A stretch of DNA of 64,000 bases. Source: Sphingobacteriales bacterium TSM_CSS. Lineage in GTDB: Bacteria; Bacteroidota; Bacteroidia; Chitinophagales; UBA2359. The stretch spans positions 1 through 64,000 of the forward strand of contig NBMY01000147.1 in the NCBI GenBank assembly GCA_002212985.1. Direction: 5' to 3'. The translations under genes and the position numbers were made by a program. Below the pieces are notes generated by a model. That model worked only from the letters and a program-made list of their open reading frames with translations, was not told where the DNA came from and made no database searches. Shown piece after piece: positions 8,061 to 16,712 of the stretch (positions within the stretch are counted from its first letter, which is position 1; the number at the start of each line of letters is the position of its first letter).

Positions 8061-11000
8061 TTACCGAAGCAGGGTAACGTTGCCTTTTACCATTTCCATT
8101 TGTCCTTCGTCATTCAGGTATTCCAATACCCAAACATACACCCCAATGGGGCATGGCTCGTTTTTGAGTGAGCCGTTCCAGCCATCGGTAAGGGTATTGC
8201 CGGTAAATACCCGCTCGCCCCAACGGTTAAAAACACTAAAAGAAGCAGTTGCTGAAGTGCAGTTATACACCGGCGCAAACACATCATTTACCCCGTCGTT
8301 GTTAGGGCTAAAAGCATTCGGAACCAATAAGGTGCAGGGCAACGGTTCGGGCGGTGGCGGTGGCAGGCAGTCATTTACGGTTACGGTTACGGCATCGGAA
8401 GCGCTGCCGCAGGCATTGCTTACGGTTATGGCATAAACGCCGCTTTCTCCGGCAATAAGTGTAGGTTGCGTGCTGCCGTTTTGCCAAAGGTAGGCAGTAG
8501 CATTGGCGGCCGTAGGGGCAAGTGTGGCGGTTTCGCCTATGCAAATGGTAACATCGGGTCCGGCGCTCACCGTTGGCAATTGGTTATAATTTACCAATAT
8601 ACTGTCTGAAGCATTGCCGCAGGCATTATTGAGGGTTACGGCATAAAGTCCGGGTTCCGAAACGGTAAAATCGGGTTGCGTACTGCCGTTGTTCCAAAGG
8701 TAACTAACCGATGCATCGGGCAGTTGTGCGTTCAGGAACAGGGTTTCGCCGGGGCAGAGGGTGGTATCGGCGGCAAGTTGTACAAATGGTGTATTGAGGT
8801 AATTAACTGTTACGGTATCTGTGGCGCTGCTGCAACTGTTGGCAATTTGCACCCAATAAGCGCCGGGAGTATTTGCGGTAAAGGTTGCATTGCTGCTGCC
8901 ATCTTGCCATTGGTAAGTTACGCCGGCTGTGGTGGCATCCAGTGTAAAGGAATCGGAATTGCAAAGTTGCAGGTTGAGCCCAAGGCTAATGGTGAGCGTT
9001 GTTCCAAGGTTAACGTTAACCGTATCAGAAACCACGCCGCAGGCGGTAGTTACGGTTACGCTGTAGGTTCCGTCAGTGCCCACGGTGATAGTGGCAGTAT
9101 TATCGCCGTTGCTCCAATTGTAAGCGGTTGCAGCGGCAACGGTGGCATCTAATACTACACTTTCGCCCGGGCATAGACCAACATCATTGCCAAGGTTTAT
9201 GGCAGGTAGCGGGGTAATGCTCACCGCTACTGTATCGGTAACGGTGCCGCATTGGTTGGTTACACTGCCCCAGTAAGTGCCGGCAGCATTCGCGGTAAAA
9301 TCGGGTAAGGTGCCGCCGTTGCTCCACAGGTAAGTGGCTTGCGCATCGGGTATGGCAATGTTGAACAACACGGCTTCGCCTTCGCAAAGCGTTGTATCGG
9401 CACCCAAATTAATGGTTGGGTCCATTCCGAATTCTATGGTAATGCTGTCGGTTTGGGTGCTGCAACTGTTGGCAATCTGCACCCAATAGATTCCCGGAGC
9501 ATTTGCGGTAAAAGTTGGGTTATTGCTGCCGTCTTGCCACAGGTAAGCGGCAGCGCCGGTAGTATTGGCATTGAGGGCAAGGGTTTGGCCGGGGCAAAGG
9601 GTGGCATCGGGGCCAAGGTCAACATCGGGCAGGTTGGTATAGCTTACGGTAATATCTTCAAACACTAAGCCGCATAGATTGGTAACTTCCACCCAATAAT
9701 TACCCGGTGCAGAAATAGTAAAGGTTGCTGCTGTGCTGCCATCTTGCCATAGATACAGGCCATCGGGCACAGTGGCATCAAGGATTAGTGTTTCGCCCGG
9801 GCACAGGGCTACATTTCCGCCAAAATCTACCACCGGCGGAAAATTGTTGGTAACGGTAATATTGTCTGTTGCCGTTCCGCAACTATTGTTTACGGTAACG
9901 CTGTAAGTGCCGGCCGATGTGGCAGTAAAAATGGCGGTAGCGCTGCCATCTTGCCATTGATAGGTTACCGGGCCGGTAAGTAGGGCATTGAGCGGGGTGG
10001 CATTGAGCGCAACCGGTGTACCAAGGCACACTGCAAGGTCTGCGCCAAGTTCTACTACGGGTGGCGCCAGATAATCAATGGTAACGCTGGCATTGGCGCT
10101 TCCGCATTGGTTGCCGATGGCTACTGTGTAGGTGCCGGCTGTAGTAACGGTGTAGGTAGGGGTTGTTTCGCCGGTTTCCCATTGGTAAACGGTTCCGACA
10201 GCGCCGTTGGTGGGTGCGGCATTGAGCACGGCAGTTTGTCCGTTGCACAGGGTTTGGTTGCCGCCTAAGTTAATGTTTGGCGCCTGATTGTAGGCAATGG
10301 TAACGGCATCGGAAACGCTGTTGCAAAGCCCGCTAACGGTAACGCTGTAGGTGCCCGGCGTTGAAACGGTAAACGTTGCGGCAGCACTGCCATCTTGCCA
10401 AAGATAGGTTAGCGAGTTGGGTATTATGGCAGATAAAGTAAGCGTTTCGGTAGCGCAAATAGTTTGGTCTGCTCCCAAATCTACGCCGGTGAGCAGCGGG
10501 TGAATGAGCAGGTTTTGGGTATTGGTTTCCGATACGCCATTGGTTAGGGTGGTGGTAAGGGAAACCGTATAGGTTCCGGGAGCTGAATAAACGTGGGTGG
10601 GGCTGAGTTGGGTGGAAGTGTTGGAAGCACCCGAAGCGGCGTCGCCAAAATTCCACGATACCGATGAAATAAAAGCCGTATTGATAATGGCAAATTGAGT
10701 GGTAGCGCCGAAACAGGTATTCTGATAGGTAAATGGCGAGGGTTTGAGATAGCTTTGCACAAAATTGGGCAGCCCGAAATTGGAAGTTTTACCGTTGAGG
10801 TTTACCCCGTCATCTACATAACCGCAGGCAACGCCTAAGGTATTGGGGTTGTTGATAACTCCCAGCCACTCCGATTCAAAACGGGCAAAGTATATCTTGC
10901 CATCGGTGCCCAGTTGCAAACCTCCGCCAAACAAACTGGATGATGTGCCTACCAATGTTGATGAACTTAAAATTGCCGCAACAGACCCTGCCTGCAGGTT

Positions 11001-11885
11001 GAACTGAAAAATTTGCGGCCCGCCAAAGCCGTACTTTGATGCATACAGTTTAGTGCCATCGGGCGAAAACTCCACACCATAGGCATTGGTATAGGTTGCA
11101 GGGGTGGTAATGGCATTGGAAACAACGCCGGTTGAACTGTTGAAATCAAAAATTTCAAACAGGTTCATTTCTTTTATGGCCAGCGCCAGTTTGTTTCCCA
11201 AAGGCGAAACCTTCATATACCCGGCCGAGTTGCCGTTTGTAGCAATGCTGCCGCCGGTATGTACCAAGCCCACATTGCTTACCACCGGTGCAGCGCTAAC
11301 ACCGGCAGCGGTAACCAAATAAGCATAAAAAGCATCGGATTCCCACTCGTGGGTAATAACCCAAACATCGAAGTTGTTGTTGTGCTTAACCGCCGTAACT
11401 TTTTCTGATGTTGGTGCTACCAAGGGTACATTTTTTACAAACACATCGCCCAAACCGCCTTGTAAATTCAAGTCAACCATAGAGTATCGAAGCCCGTTGG
11501 GTCCGCCTTCTTCATCTACGGTAAAAATGTAGTACAAGGTGCTGCTGCCCGGCTGTGGCACAATGATAGCCGATTGCGTGGAGGAAATATCGCCCATAAG
11601 CCCGAAACCGTTGGGCATTTGCACGTGGTTTCGGTTAAAAACACGGTTGCCGCCGGTATAAAACAAGAGTTGCCCTGCTGCGTCGGAAATGGAGGCACAG
11701 CCTTCGTTGGTATTTAAGGCGCCGTTTGTTAGGGCTACCGGCGCACCGGGGTTAAAGTCGAGACCGGCAAACTCGCCAAAATACCAGTTGTTGGTTTCTT
11801 TTTGGGCAAAGGCAGGGGTTAATAAAGTGCAAAAGAATATAAAACAATACAGTTTTAAACGGGTGAGCGGCTGTTGTTTAAACAT
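8061..11885 (-). CDS. Giant gliding-type adhesin: propeller, PKD, ten Ig-like repeats, T9SS type B
   Basis: About 1274 residues from ATG 11885. The N-terminus is a signal peptide (LKLYCFIFFCTLLTPAFAQ), followed by a ~370-residue propeller-like region (WYFGEFAGLDFNPG onward) and a PKD domain (WNFGDAASG, HVYSAPGTYTVSL). Ten tandem units of 67-75 residues come next. Each begins like LGADTTLCPGETL, contains YLWQDGST and a PGTYWV-type strand, and ends with a second Cys, so each unit can form one disulphide. After PPPPPEPLPC comes the gliding-motility-associated C-terminal domain (VPNAFSPNNDGVND, VFNRWGERVF), a type B type IX signal. A longer frame reaches 12005, but the promoter box at 11921-11928 lies inside that extension, so 11885 is chosen. 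Likely a surface adhesin. Confidence 0.9.
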   Translation of the reverse strand: MFKQQPLTRLKLYCFIFFCTLLTPAFAQKETNNWYFGEFAGLDFNPGAPVALTNGALNTNEGCASISDAAGQLLFYTGGNRVFNRNHVQMPNGFGLMGDISSTQSAIIVPQPGSSTLYYIFTVDEEGGPNGLRYSMVDLNLQGGLGDVFVKNVPLVAPTSEKVTAVKHNNNFDVWVITHEWESDAFYAYLVTAAGVSAAPVVSNVGLVHTGGSIATNGNSAGYMKVSPLGNKLALAIKEMNLFEIFDFNSSTGVVSNAITTPATYTNAYGVEFSPDGTKLYASKYGFGGPQIFQFNLQAGSVAAILSSSTLVGTSSSLFGGGLQLGTDGKIYFARFESEWLGVINNPNTLGVACGYVDDGVNLNGKTSNFGLPNFVQSYLKPSPFTYQNTCFGATTQFAIINTAFISSVSWNFGDAASGASNTSTQLSPTHVYSAPGTYTVSLTTTLTNGVSETNTQNLLIHPLLTGVDLGADQTICATETLTLSAIIPNSLTYLWQDGSAAATFTVSTPGTYSVTVSGLCNSVSDAVTIAYNQAPNINLGGNQTLCNGQTAVLNAAPTNGAVGTVYQWETGETTPTYTVTTAGTYTVAIGNQCGSANASVTIDYLAPPVVELGADLAVCLGTPVALNATPLNALLTGPVTYQWQDGSATAIFTATSAGTYSVTVNNSCGTATDNITVTNNFPPVVDFGGNVALCPGETLILDATVPDGLYLWQDGSTAATFTISAPGNYWVEVTNLCGLVFEDITVSYTNLPDVDLGPDATLCPGQTLALNANTTGAAAYLWQDGSNNPTFTANAPGIYWVQIANSCSTQTDSITIEFGMDPTINLGADTTLCEGEAVLFNIAIPDAQATYLWSNGGTLPDFTANAAGTYWGSVTNQCGTVTDTVAVSITPLPAINLGNDVGLCPGESVVLDATVAAATAYNWSNGDNTATITVGTDGTYSVTVTTACGVVSDTVNVNLGTTLTISLGLNLQLCNSDSFTLDATTAGVTYQWQDGSSNATFTANTPGAYWVQIANSCSSATDTVTVNYLNTPFVQLAADTTLCPGETLFLNAQLPDASVSYLWNNGSTQPDFTVSEPGLYAVTLNNACGNASDSILVNYNQLPTVSAGPDVTICIGETATLAPTAANATAYLWQNGSTQPTLIAGESGVYAITVSNACGSASDAVTVTVNDCLPPPPPEPLPCTLLVPNAFSPNNDGVNDVFAPVYNCTSATASFSVFNRWGERVFTGNTLTDGWNGSLKNEPCPIGVYVWVLEYLNDEGQMEMVKGNVTLLR
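8367..10490 (-). repeat. Tandem array of ten ~210-bp Ig-like coding units
   Basis: Ten in-frame units within the adhesin gene share a Cys-Pro-Gly-Glu motif near the start, a W-x-(D/N)-G turn in the middle and a Cys near the end. Units differ at many positions, so this is an old, diverged array rather than a recent expansion. Boundaries are approximate to about 15 bases. Confidence 0.85.
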
Positions 11886-11920
11886 AACAAGTTGAAATTT
11901 CCTAACAAATGCAGAATGGG

Positions 11921-11928
11921 CAAAGTTA
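11921..11928 (-). promoter_or_regulatory. -7 promoter element for the adhesin gene
   Basis: The minus strand reads TAACTTTG followed by CCC, a good TANNTTTG match. It would start transcription ~30 bases before ATG 11885 and after the alternative start at 12005, which decides the start choice. Confidence 0.5.
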
Positions 11929-12049
11929 CAAAATGTACTGCCCGTGTTTGATAAATAACCTGTTTTTCTTAGACTTTTATAGCTCAATTGCAATTTCATC
12001 CTCAATTTGTAACTTTTCCGCCTGTTTACAGGGGCACTAATTTGAATAA

Positions 12050-12082
12050 TTGTCCGTTTTAAGTGTAATTGTGTTAAATTTG
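12050..12082 (+). promoter_or_regulatory. Candidate promoter for the Uma2 pair
   Basis: TTG at 12050-12052 is followed, 22 bases later, by TAAATTTG at 12075-12082, giving a ~45-base leader before ATG 12131. Confidence 0.45.
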
Positions 12083-12130
12083 TGTAAGCAGTAATGATAA
12101 CCTTTTAACAAGTTGAAGCAAATAATAAAC

Positions 12131-12754
12131 ATGACAACAGAACTGCAAACCCTGTCAATAGCAAACCGGCTGTACACCTATGCCGATTACCTTACCTGGA
12201 ATTTTACCGAACGGCTGGAACTGATTAAGGGTAAAATTTTTAAAATGTCGCCGGCGCCAAATCTGGAACATCAAAAGGTTTCCATGAACTTGTCGGTAAT
12301 GTTATACAACTTTTTAAAGGGGAAACCCTGCCGGGTGTTTTCTGCGCCGTTTGATGTGCGCTTGCCGCAGGTTAAGGGTAAAAAGCAACCAACCGATAAA
12401 GACGTTTACACGGTAGTACAGCCCGATATTTGCGTAGTTTGCGATGCCTCAAAATTAGACCACCGTGGTTGTTTGGGCGCGCCCGATTTGGTGATAGAAA
12501 TACTCTCAAGGTCAACTGCCGCCAAAGACCTTACCGAAAAATATGAGGTTTATGAGCAAAGCGGCGTTAGGGAGTATTGGGTGGTGTTTCCGTATGAGCA
12601 AATTGTGCAGGCGTATGATTTAGACGAAACATTGGGCAGGTACCGGCTTCGGAAATCTTACAATCGGAATGAGGTAATTCCGGTGAGCATTTTTTCCGGT
12701 TTCGGCATTACCTTATCTGATGTGTTTGAAGAAAAAGAAGAAGAACATTTTTAA
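12131..12754 (+). CDS. Uma2-family putative PD-(D/E)XK nuclease, copy 1
   Basis: 207 residues of the Uma2 (DUF820) family, a restriction-endonuclease-fold group abundant in cyanobacteria and some Bacteroidota whose biological role is unclear. The core motifs are present: PDICVVCD, then GAPDLVIEILS (acidic residues) and EKYEVYEQSGVREYWVV (Lys and Glu of the nuclease-like core). A TTG start at 12113 is possible, but ATG 12131 aligns exactly with the second copy's start. The stop lies 7 bases before the start of copy 2, which has exactly the same length. The two proteins are about 91% identical, with differences concentrated around residues 52-69. Confidence 0.85.
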   Translation: MTTELQTLSIANRLYTYADYLTWNFTERLELIKGKIFKMSPAPNLEHQKVSMNLSVMLYNFLKGKPCRVFSAPFDVRLPQVKGKKQPTDKDVYTVVQPDICVVCDASKLDHRGCLGAPDLVIEILSRSTAAKDLTEKYEVYEQSGVREYWVVFPYEQIVQAYDLDETLGRYRLRKSYNRNEVIPVSIFSGFGITLSDVFEEKEEEHF

Positions 12755-12761
12755 AAAAATT

Positions 12762-13385
12762 ATGACAACAGAACTGCAAACCCTGTCACTATCAAACCGG
12801 CTGTACACCTATGCCGATTACCTTACCTGGAATTTTACCGAACGGCTGGAACTGATTAAGGGTAAAATTTTTAAAATGTCGCCGGCGCCAAATTTAGAGC
12901 ATCAGAAAGTATCATTTGAGATTGCCCGTCAAATTGGTAATTACCTGCTTGGCAAGAGTTGTAGGGCATTTTCTGCGCCGTTTGATGTGCGCTTGCCGCA
13001 GGTAAAGGGTAAAAAGCAGGCAGCCGATAAAAATGTTTACACAGTAGTACAGCCCGATATTTGCGTAGTTTGCGATGCCTCAAAATTAGACCACCGTGGT
13101 TGTTTGGGCGCGCCCGATTTGGTGATAGAAATACTTTCAAGGTCAACCGCCGCCAAAGACCTTACCGAAAAATATGAGGTTTATGAGCAAAGCGGCGTTA
13201 GGGAGTATTGGGTGGTGTTTCCGTATGAGCAAATTGTGCAGGCGTATGATTTAGACGAAACATCGGGCAGGTACCGGCTTCGGAAATCTTACAACCGGAA
13301 TGAGGTAATTCCCGTAGGCATTTTTTCCGGTTTCGGCATTACCTTATCTGATGTGTTTGAAGAAAAAGAAGAAGAGCATTTTTAA
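12762..13385 (+). CDS. Uma2-family putative PD-(D/E)XK nuclease, copy 2
   Basis: 207 residues, a tandem duplicate of the gene before it; both end in VFEEKEEEHF. By eye about 19 residues differ, 12 of them in one 18-residue block (MNLSVMLYNFLKGKPCRV versus FEIARQIGNYLLGKSCRA), while the DNA on both sides is nearly identical. Catalytic-type residues are unchanged in both. An upstream ATG at 12720 overlaps copy 1 and is less likely than 12762. Co-transcribed with copy 1 and convergent with tamL, with only 5 bases between stops. Confidence 0.85.
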   Translation: MTTELQTLSLSNRLYTYADYLTWNFTERLELIKGKIFKMSPAPNLEHQKVSFEIARQIGNYLLGKSCRAFSAPFDVRLPQVKGKKQAADKNVYTVVQPDICVVCDASKLDHRGCLGAPDLVIEILSRSTAAKDLTEKYEVYEQSGVREYWVVFPYEQIVQAYDLDETSGRYRLRKSYNRNEVIPVGIFSGFGITLSDVFEEKEEEHF

Positions 13386-13390
13386 CCCTG

Positions 13391-15805
13391 TTAGAATGGG
13401 TATCCAATGGCTAAGTTAAGGTTGGTATTGCTGCGCAGCCATTTTTTTTCGAACATATTTTTAACCGGCCATTGCTCGCTGTTGCTCAAAGATGGGTTGT
13501 GTATGGGCACGCCTAAATCAAAGCGCATCACAAAATAGCTGAAATCGAGGCGGATACCTGCGCCGGTTCCAATGGCAATCTGGCTCCAGAAAGTGCCAAA
13601 GCCAAACCTGCCGCCGGGGCGGGTCACAATGGGTTCGCCGGTATCGGGGTCTGTTCCCGAAGTTTCGCTGCGCAGTGTCCAAATGTTGCCCAAATCGGTA
13701 AATAAAGCCCCTTTCAGCATTGAAACAATGGGAAAACGCCATTCTAAGTTTGCTTCTATTTTAATATCGCCGGTACGGTCAAATTCATCAATCACTATGG
13801 TGTCGGGCACGGCATAAGCGCCAAAACTTCCGGGTCCGATACTCCTTATACGGAATGCCCTTACGCTGTTGGGGCCGCCCACAAAATACTGCTTCACATA
13901 GGGTAAAACGGCAGAGTTGCCGTAGGGCACACCCACCGCCACATTAAAGCGCGACACGAGCGAATTGCCCCGTGAAAGGAGGTTATAATGCCTAATGTCG
14001 AATTCGGCGCGGGCATATTGTGCATAAGAACTGCCCAAAATTTTAACCTGTTTATCCTTGTTAATAGCACCCGACACTTTGAGCAACCGGTCGGCAGCGT
14101 ACAGGGTATTTCCTGCAAGGTCGAAACCGGCTTTAAAGTAAATAAAATTAACAGCCTGACTGATGTTTTGAGTGTTATAAATATAGGTATAATTGCTTCC
14201 GGCAATAATTTGCTCTTCAAAACTTCGGCGCAGGAATGAGTTTTGGGCAAGTTGTTCTTCAAAGGCCGCCTCTTTGTTGCGCAAACTGAGCAAACTGGCC
14301 GAAACGGGGTTAAACAGGTGGCGTTTCCGGCTGTTTTCGTTCCAGTCGTAACCAAAATTGATGTTAAAGGAGTTGAGCGTATAAAAGTTGATGCGGCGGA
14401 GGTAGCTGGCGCTAAGCCGAATATTGGTTTTTGGTAAAAAATACCTTGATTGATTTTGGAGTTTAAAGGGCACTATAAATTTGGGTACTGCCAGTTGCAA
14501 TTCGCCGCTAAGGTTAAGGGTGTTTATGAGTGCGTTGTCTGTAATTGCCGATTTGCGGTTTTGCGGGTTAAGTTCCAATCCGGTAAAAAGGGTAAAGCTA
14601 AAAGCCTCGGCGCCGCCCAGCAAATTTTTGTTTTTATAACTTAGGGTGGCGGCTGTACCCAGCAACGAACTGGTTGCTGCGCCCAACACACTCTGCTGTG
14701 CCCGGTTGTTTAACTCCACTTCACCCGAAATGCCCATGCGCCGTGCGGGGGTAAGTAAAATGCGGCAATCGAGCATTGGATTGTTTGCCGAAGTATCGGC
14801 TTTTTCAAACTTAACGTTTACAAATTTAAATACGCCCAGTCCAAGCAGGTGGTTAAGGCTGTACTCCCAGTTTTTTTGCGAGTATAAATCGCCTTTTTTC
14901 AGCAACAAAACGCCGGTAATGGTGTTGGGGTTAAATCGGTTCTTATTGGAGGCAATATAATGGAAATTATTTACCTGCAACGTATCGGTATATGCCGCGG
15001 GCGGTTTACCCACCTCGTAATCGGGAAAAACATACACATTGTTAATGGTATATGACTTGTGCTTTCCGCCCGTGGCCGGAGGTTTTACTTTTAAGTACAC
15101 ATCTATGGTTCTGGTTCCTTGTGTACTGTCCAATTCAAAAAACAAGTCTTTAGAAATAAGATCGTAATATCCTTTGCAGTGCAGTTCGTAGGCAATGCGG
15201 TTAATTTCTGCCTGTAGTTTATCTACATTAAACTCATGCCCCGGTTTAATAAGTGCCTGCGGTTGCATATTGCGCACCAATGAGTTAATGGTATCAATGG
15301 TATCGGAAGGATAGTATATGTTTTTGACTTTATAAGGGCTGATGGCTGTTACATTATAGGTAACCTGCGACCGCCTGTTTTTTTCTTCGGTGGTAAAACT
15401 CACGGCATTGTTAAAATAGCCATGGTTAAACATATATTGCTGCATGTTTCTTTTGGTGCGCTCAAGTAGTGCGGTATCGAGCAAAACGGGCGGTTCGCCG
15501 ATTTTTTCGTTGAGCCATTTGCCAAAACCCTTTTTTTTGTTTTTGGTTTGGGTGTAAACCGATAATTTAAAACGCAAAACACCCATCATTTTTTTGTTGG
15601 GTTTAGGACGCGATAAAGCGTAGAGGTCTTTTTTTACCGTATATTTATCGGTTATTTGTGCAGTGGGGTCAATATGTATGGAAGTGGCTGTGTACAGGCT
15701 TTTCCCCTGCGGTAAATGCTTAACGTTGCTGCACGAACCCAACACAAGGGCCAAGTACAACAAAGTAAGGAGTAGCAATTTAAATAACAGGTTGTTCAAA
15801 TTCAT
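13391..15805 (-). CDS. tamL: TamL, BamA/TamA-like outer membrane lipoprotein
   Basis: 804 residues of the Omp85 superfamily. The N-terminus is a lipoprotein signal (LALVLGSCS), followed by SNVKHLPQGKSLY, the typical TamL start. POTRA-like periplasmic domains cover roughly 40-400 and a 16-strand barrel the last ~400 residues. YFVGGPNSVRAFRIRSIGPG is the barrel motif that replaces the VRGF/Y string. In Bacteroidota TamL partners with the inner-membrane TamB in assembly or transport of outer membrane components; no tamB is present in this window. A -7 box (TAACTTTG, minus strand, 15851-15858) lies upstream. Convergent with the Uma2 pair and divergent from the methyltransferase. Confidence 0.88.
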   Translation of the reverse strand: MNLNNLLFKLLLLTLLYLALVLGSCSNVKHLPQGKSLYTATSIHIDPTAQITDKYTVKKDLYALSRPKPNKKMMGVLRFKLSVYTQTKNKKKGFGKWLNEKIGEPPVLLDTALLERTKRNMQQYMFNHGYFNNAVSFTTEEKNRRSQVTYNVTAISPYKVKNIYYPSDTIDTINSLVRNMQPQALIKPGHEFNVDKLQAEINRIAYELHCKGYYDLISKDLFFELDSTQGTRTIDVYLKVKPPATGGKHKSYTINNVYVFPDYEVGKPPAAYTDTLQVNNFHYIASNKNRFNPNTITGVLLLKKGDLYSQKNWEYSLNHLLGLGVFKFVNVKFEKADTSANNPMLDCRILLTPARRMGISGEVELNNRAQQSVLGAATSSLLGTAATLSYKNKNLLGGAEAFSFTLFTGLELNPQNRKSAITDNALINTLNLSGELQLAVPKFIVPFKLQNQSRYFLPKTNIRLSASYLRRINFYTLNSFNINFGYDWNENSRKRHLFNPVSASLLSLRNKEAAFEEQLAQNSFLRRSFEEQIIAGSNYTYIYNTQNISQAVNFIYFKAGFDLAGNTLYAADRLLKVSGAINKDKQVKILGSSYAQYARAEFDIRHYNLLSRGNSLVSRFNVAVGVPYGNSAVLPYVKQYFVGGPNSVRAFRIRSIGPGSFGAYAVPDTIVIDEFDRTGDIKIEANLEWRFPIVSMLKGALFTDLGNIWTLRSETSGTDPDTGEPIVTRPGGRFGFGTFWSQIAIGTGAGIRLDFSYFVMRFDLGVPIHNPSLSNSEQWPVKNMFEKKWLRSNTNLNLAIGYPF

Positions 15806-15850
15806 TTACCGCCTTTAAGAGTTAAAACAAAACAGGGTGGCAAAACTGTG

Positions 15851-15858
15851 CAAAGTTA
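15851..15858 (-). promoter_or_regulatory. Candidate -7 element for tamL
   Basis: The minus strand reads TAACTTTG, 46 bases before the tamL start codon. A T-rich TTTTG lies further upstream than normal spacing, so only the -7 box is supported. Confidence 0.35.
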
Positions 15859-15908
15859 CAAGATTACCGGCAGCTTATGCCCGCAAAACCAAAGATAGTA
15901 CAGCGCTT

Positions 15909-16661
15909 ATGATTTCAAAACAGCAAATAAAGTTTATCCAATCGCTTAAAATTAAGAAATACCGGCAGCAATACCGGGCTTTTATTGCTGAAGGTGAAAA
16001 AATTGTGCCCGAAATGCTGCAATCCTCCGTTCCGGTGCTTGGGTTGTATGCCTTGCCCGATTGGATTCAGCAACACACTGCCTTGTTGAAACGGCATAAT
16101 TGCCTGCACATTGTACAGGAAATTACCGATGGCGAACTAAATAAAATTTCGTCACTTGAAACGCCCAACTGCGTGTTGGCCATTGGCAGCATTGCCCCCC
16201 AACTACCCGATGACACGGTTTTACAACAACAGCTTTGCTTAGTGCTGGACGATATTAAAGACCCCGGCAACCTGGGCACCATCATTCGGACAGCCGATTG
16301 GTTTGGTATTCCCTACGTATTTTGCTCTCCCGAATGTGTAGATGTTTTCAACCCCAAAGTGGTGCAATCGGCCATGGGTTCATTGTTTAGGGTAAAGGTA
16401 TTCTACCAGCCCCTACCCTCTTTGTTACAAAACTACCGCCACGGCCCTGTTTTTGGCGCATTGCTCAACGGGCTAAATGCATATACCACCCCCATACAAG
16501 CGCCAGCGCTGTTGGTTGTTGGCAGCGAATCGCATGGCATTTCCGGTGAGGTGTTGCCCCATATTCAACAGGCGATTACCATTCCGCGTCGGGGTGGCGC
16601 CGAATCGCTCAATGCTGCGGTGGCTACGGGTATTTTGTGCGCACTGGCGCTGCGCAGGTAG
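15909..16661 (+). CDS. SpoU/TrmH-family RNA 2'-O-methyltransferase
   Basis: 250 residues. The N-terminal substrate-binding domain (SKQQIKFIQSLKIKKYRQQY) precedes a SPOUT methyltransferase domain with all three motifs: DIKDPGNLGTIIRTADWFG (motif 1, Arg and Gly conserved), VVQSAMGSLFRV (motif 2) and VVGSESHGIS with IPRRGGAESLNAAVATGI (motif 3, the knot that binds S-adenosylmethionine). Family members methylate a ribose in 23S rRNA or tRNA; which base is not visible from sequence. A GTG start at 15837 would add 24 residues unlike the family, so ATG 15909 is chosen. It is convergent with the ABC-F gene. Confidence 0.88.
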   Translation: MISKQQIKFIQSLKIKKYRQQYRAFIAEGEKIVPEMLQSSVPVLGLYALPDWIQQHTALLKRHNCLHIVQEITDGELNKISSLETPNCVLAIGSIAPQLPDDTVLQQQLCLVLDDIKDPGNLGTIIRTADWFGIPYVFCSPECVDVFNPKVVQSAMGSLFRVKVFYQPLPSLLQNYRHGPVFGALLNGLNAYTTPIQAPALLVVGSESHGISGEVLPHIQQAITIPRRGGAESLNAAVATGILCALALRR

Positions 16662-16712
16662 TACCGGATATAGGAGGGCGGAACAGTAAAGATGCAACTT
16701 ATGTTGTGTGTA

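Larger units (their letters stand above)
12131..13385 (+). repeat. Direct tandem duplication of the Uma2 gene
   Basis: Two 624-base units separated by 7 bases. The 5' ~150 bases and the 3' ~400 bases are nearly identical; about 12275-12345 and its counterpart differ strongly, giving a patchwork that suggests gene conversion or replacement of an internal segment. Confidence 0.85.

Noticed and set aside
8367-10490. Possible CRISPR-like or satellite array
   Set aside because: Repeat units are ~210 bases, diverged, in frame and encode a protein domain; no short identical repeats with spacers.
11886-12005. Adhesin start at 12005
   Set aside because: The extra 40 residues precede the signal peptide, and the promoter -7 box lies within them, so ATG 11885 is used.
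12131-13385. Uma2 pair as part of an insertion sequence
   Set aside because: No terminal inverted repeats or transposase seen; the pair is a local tandem duplication.
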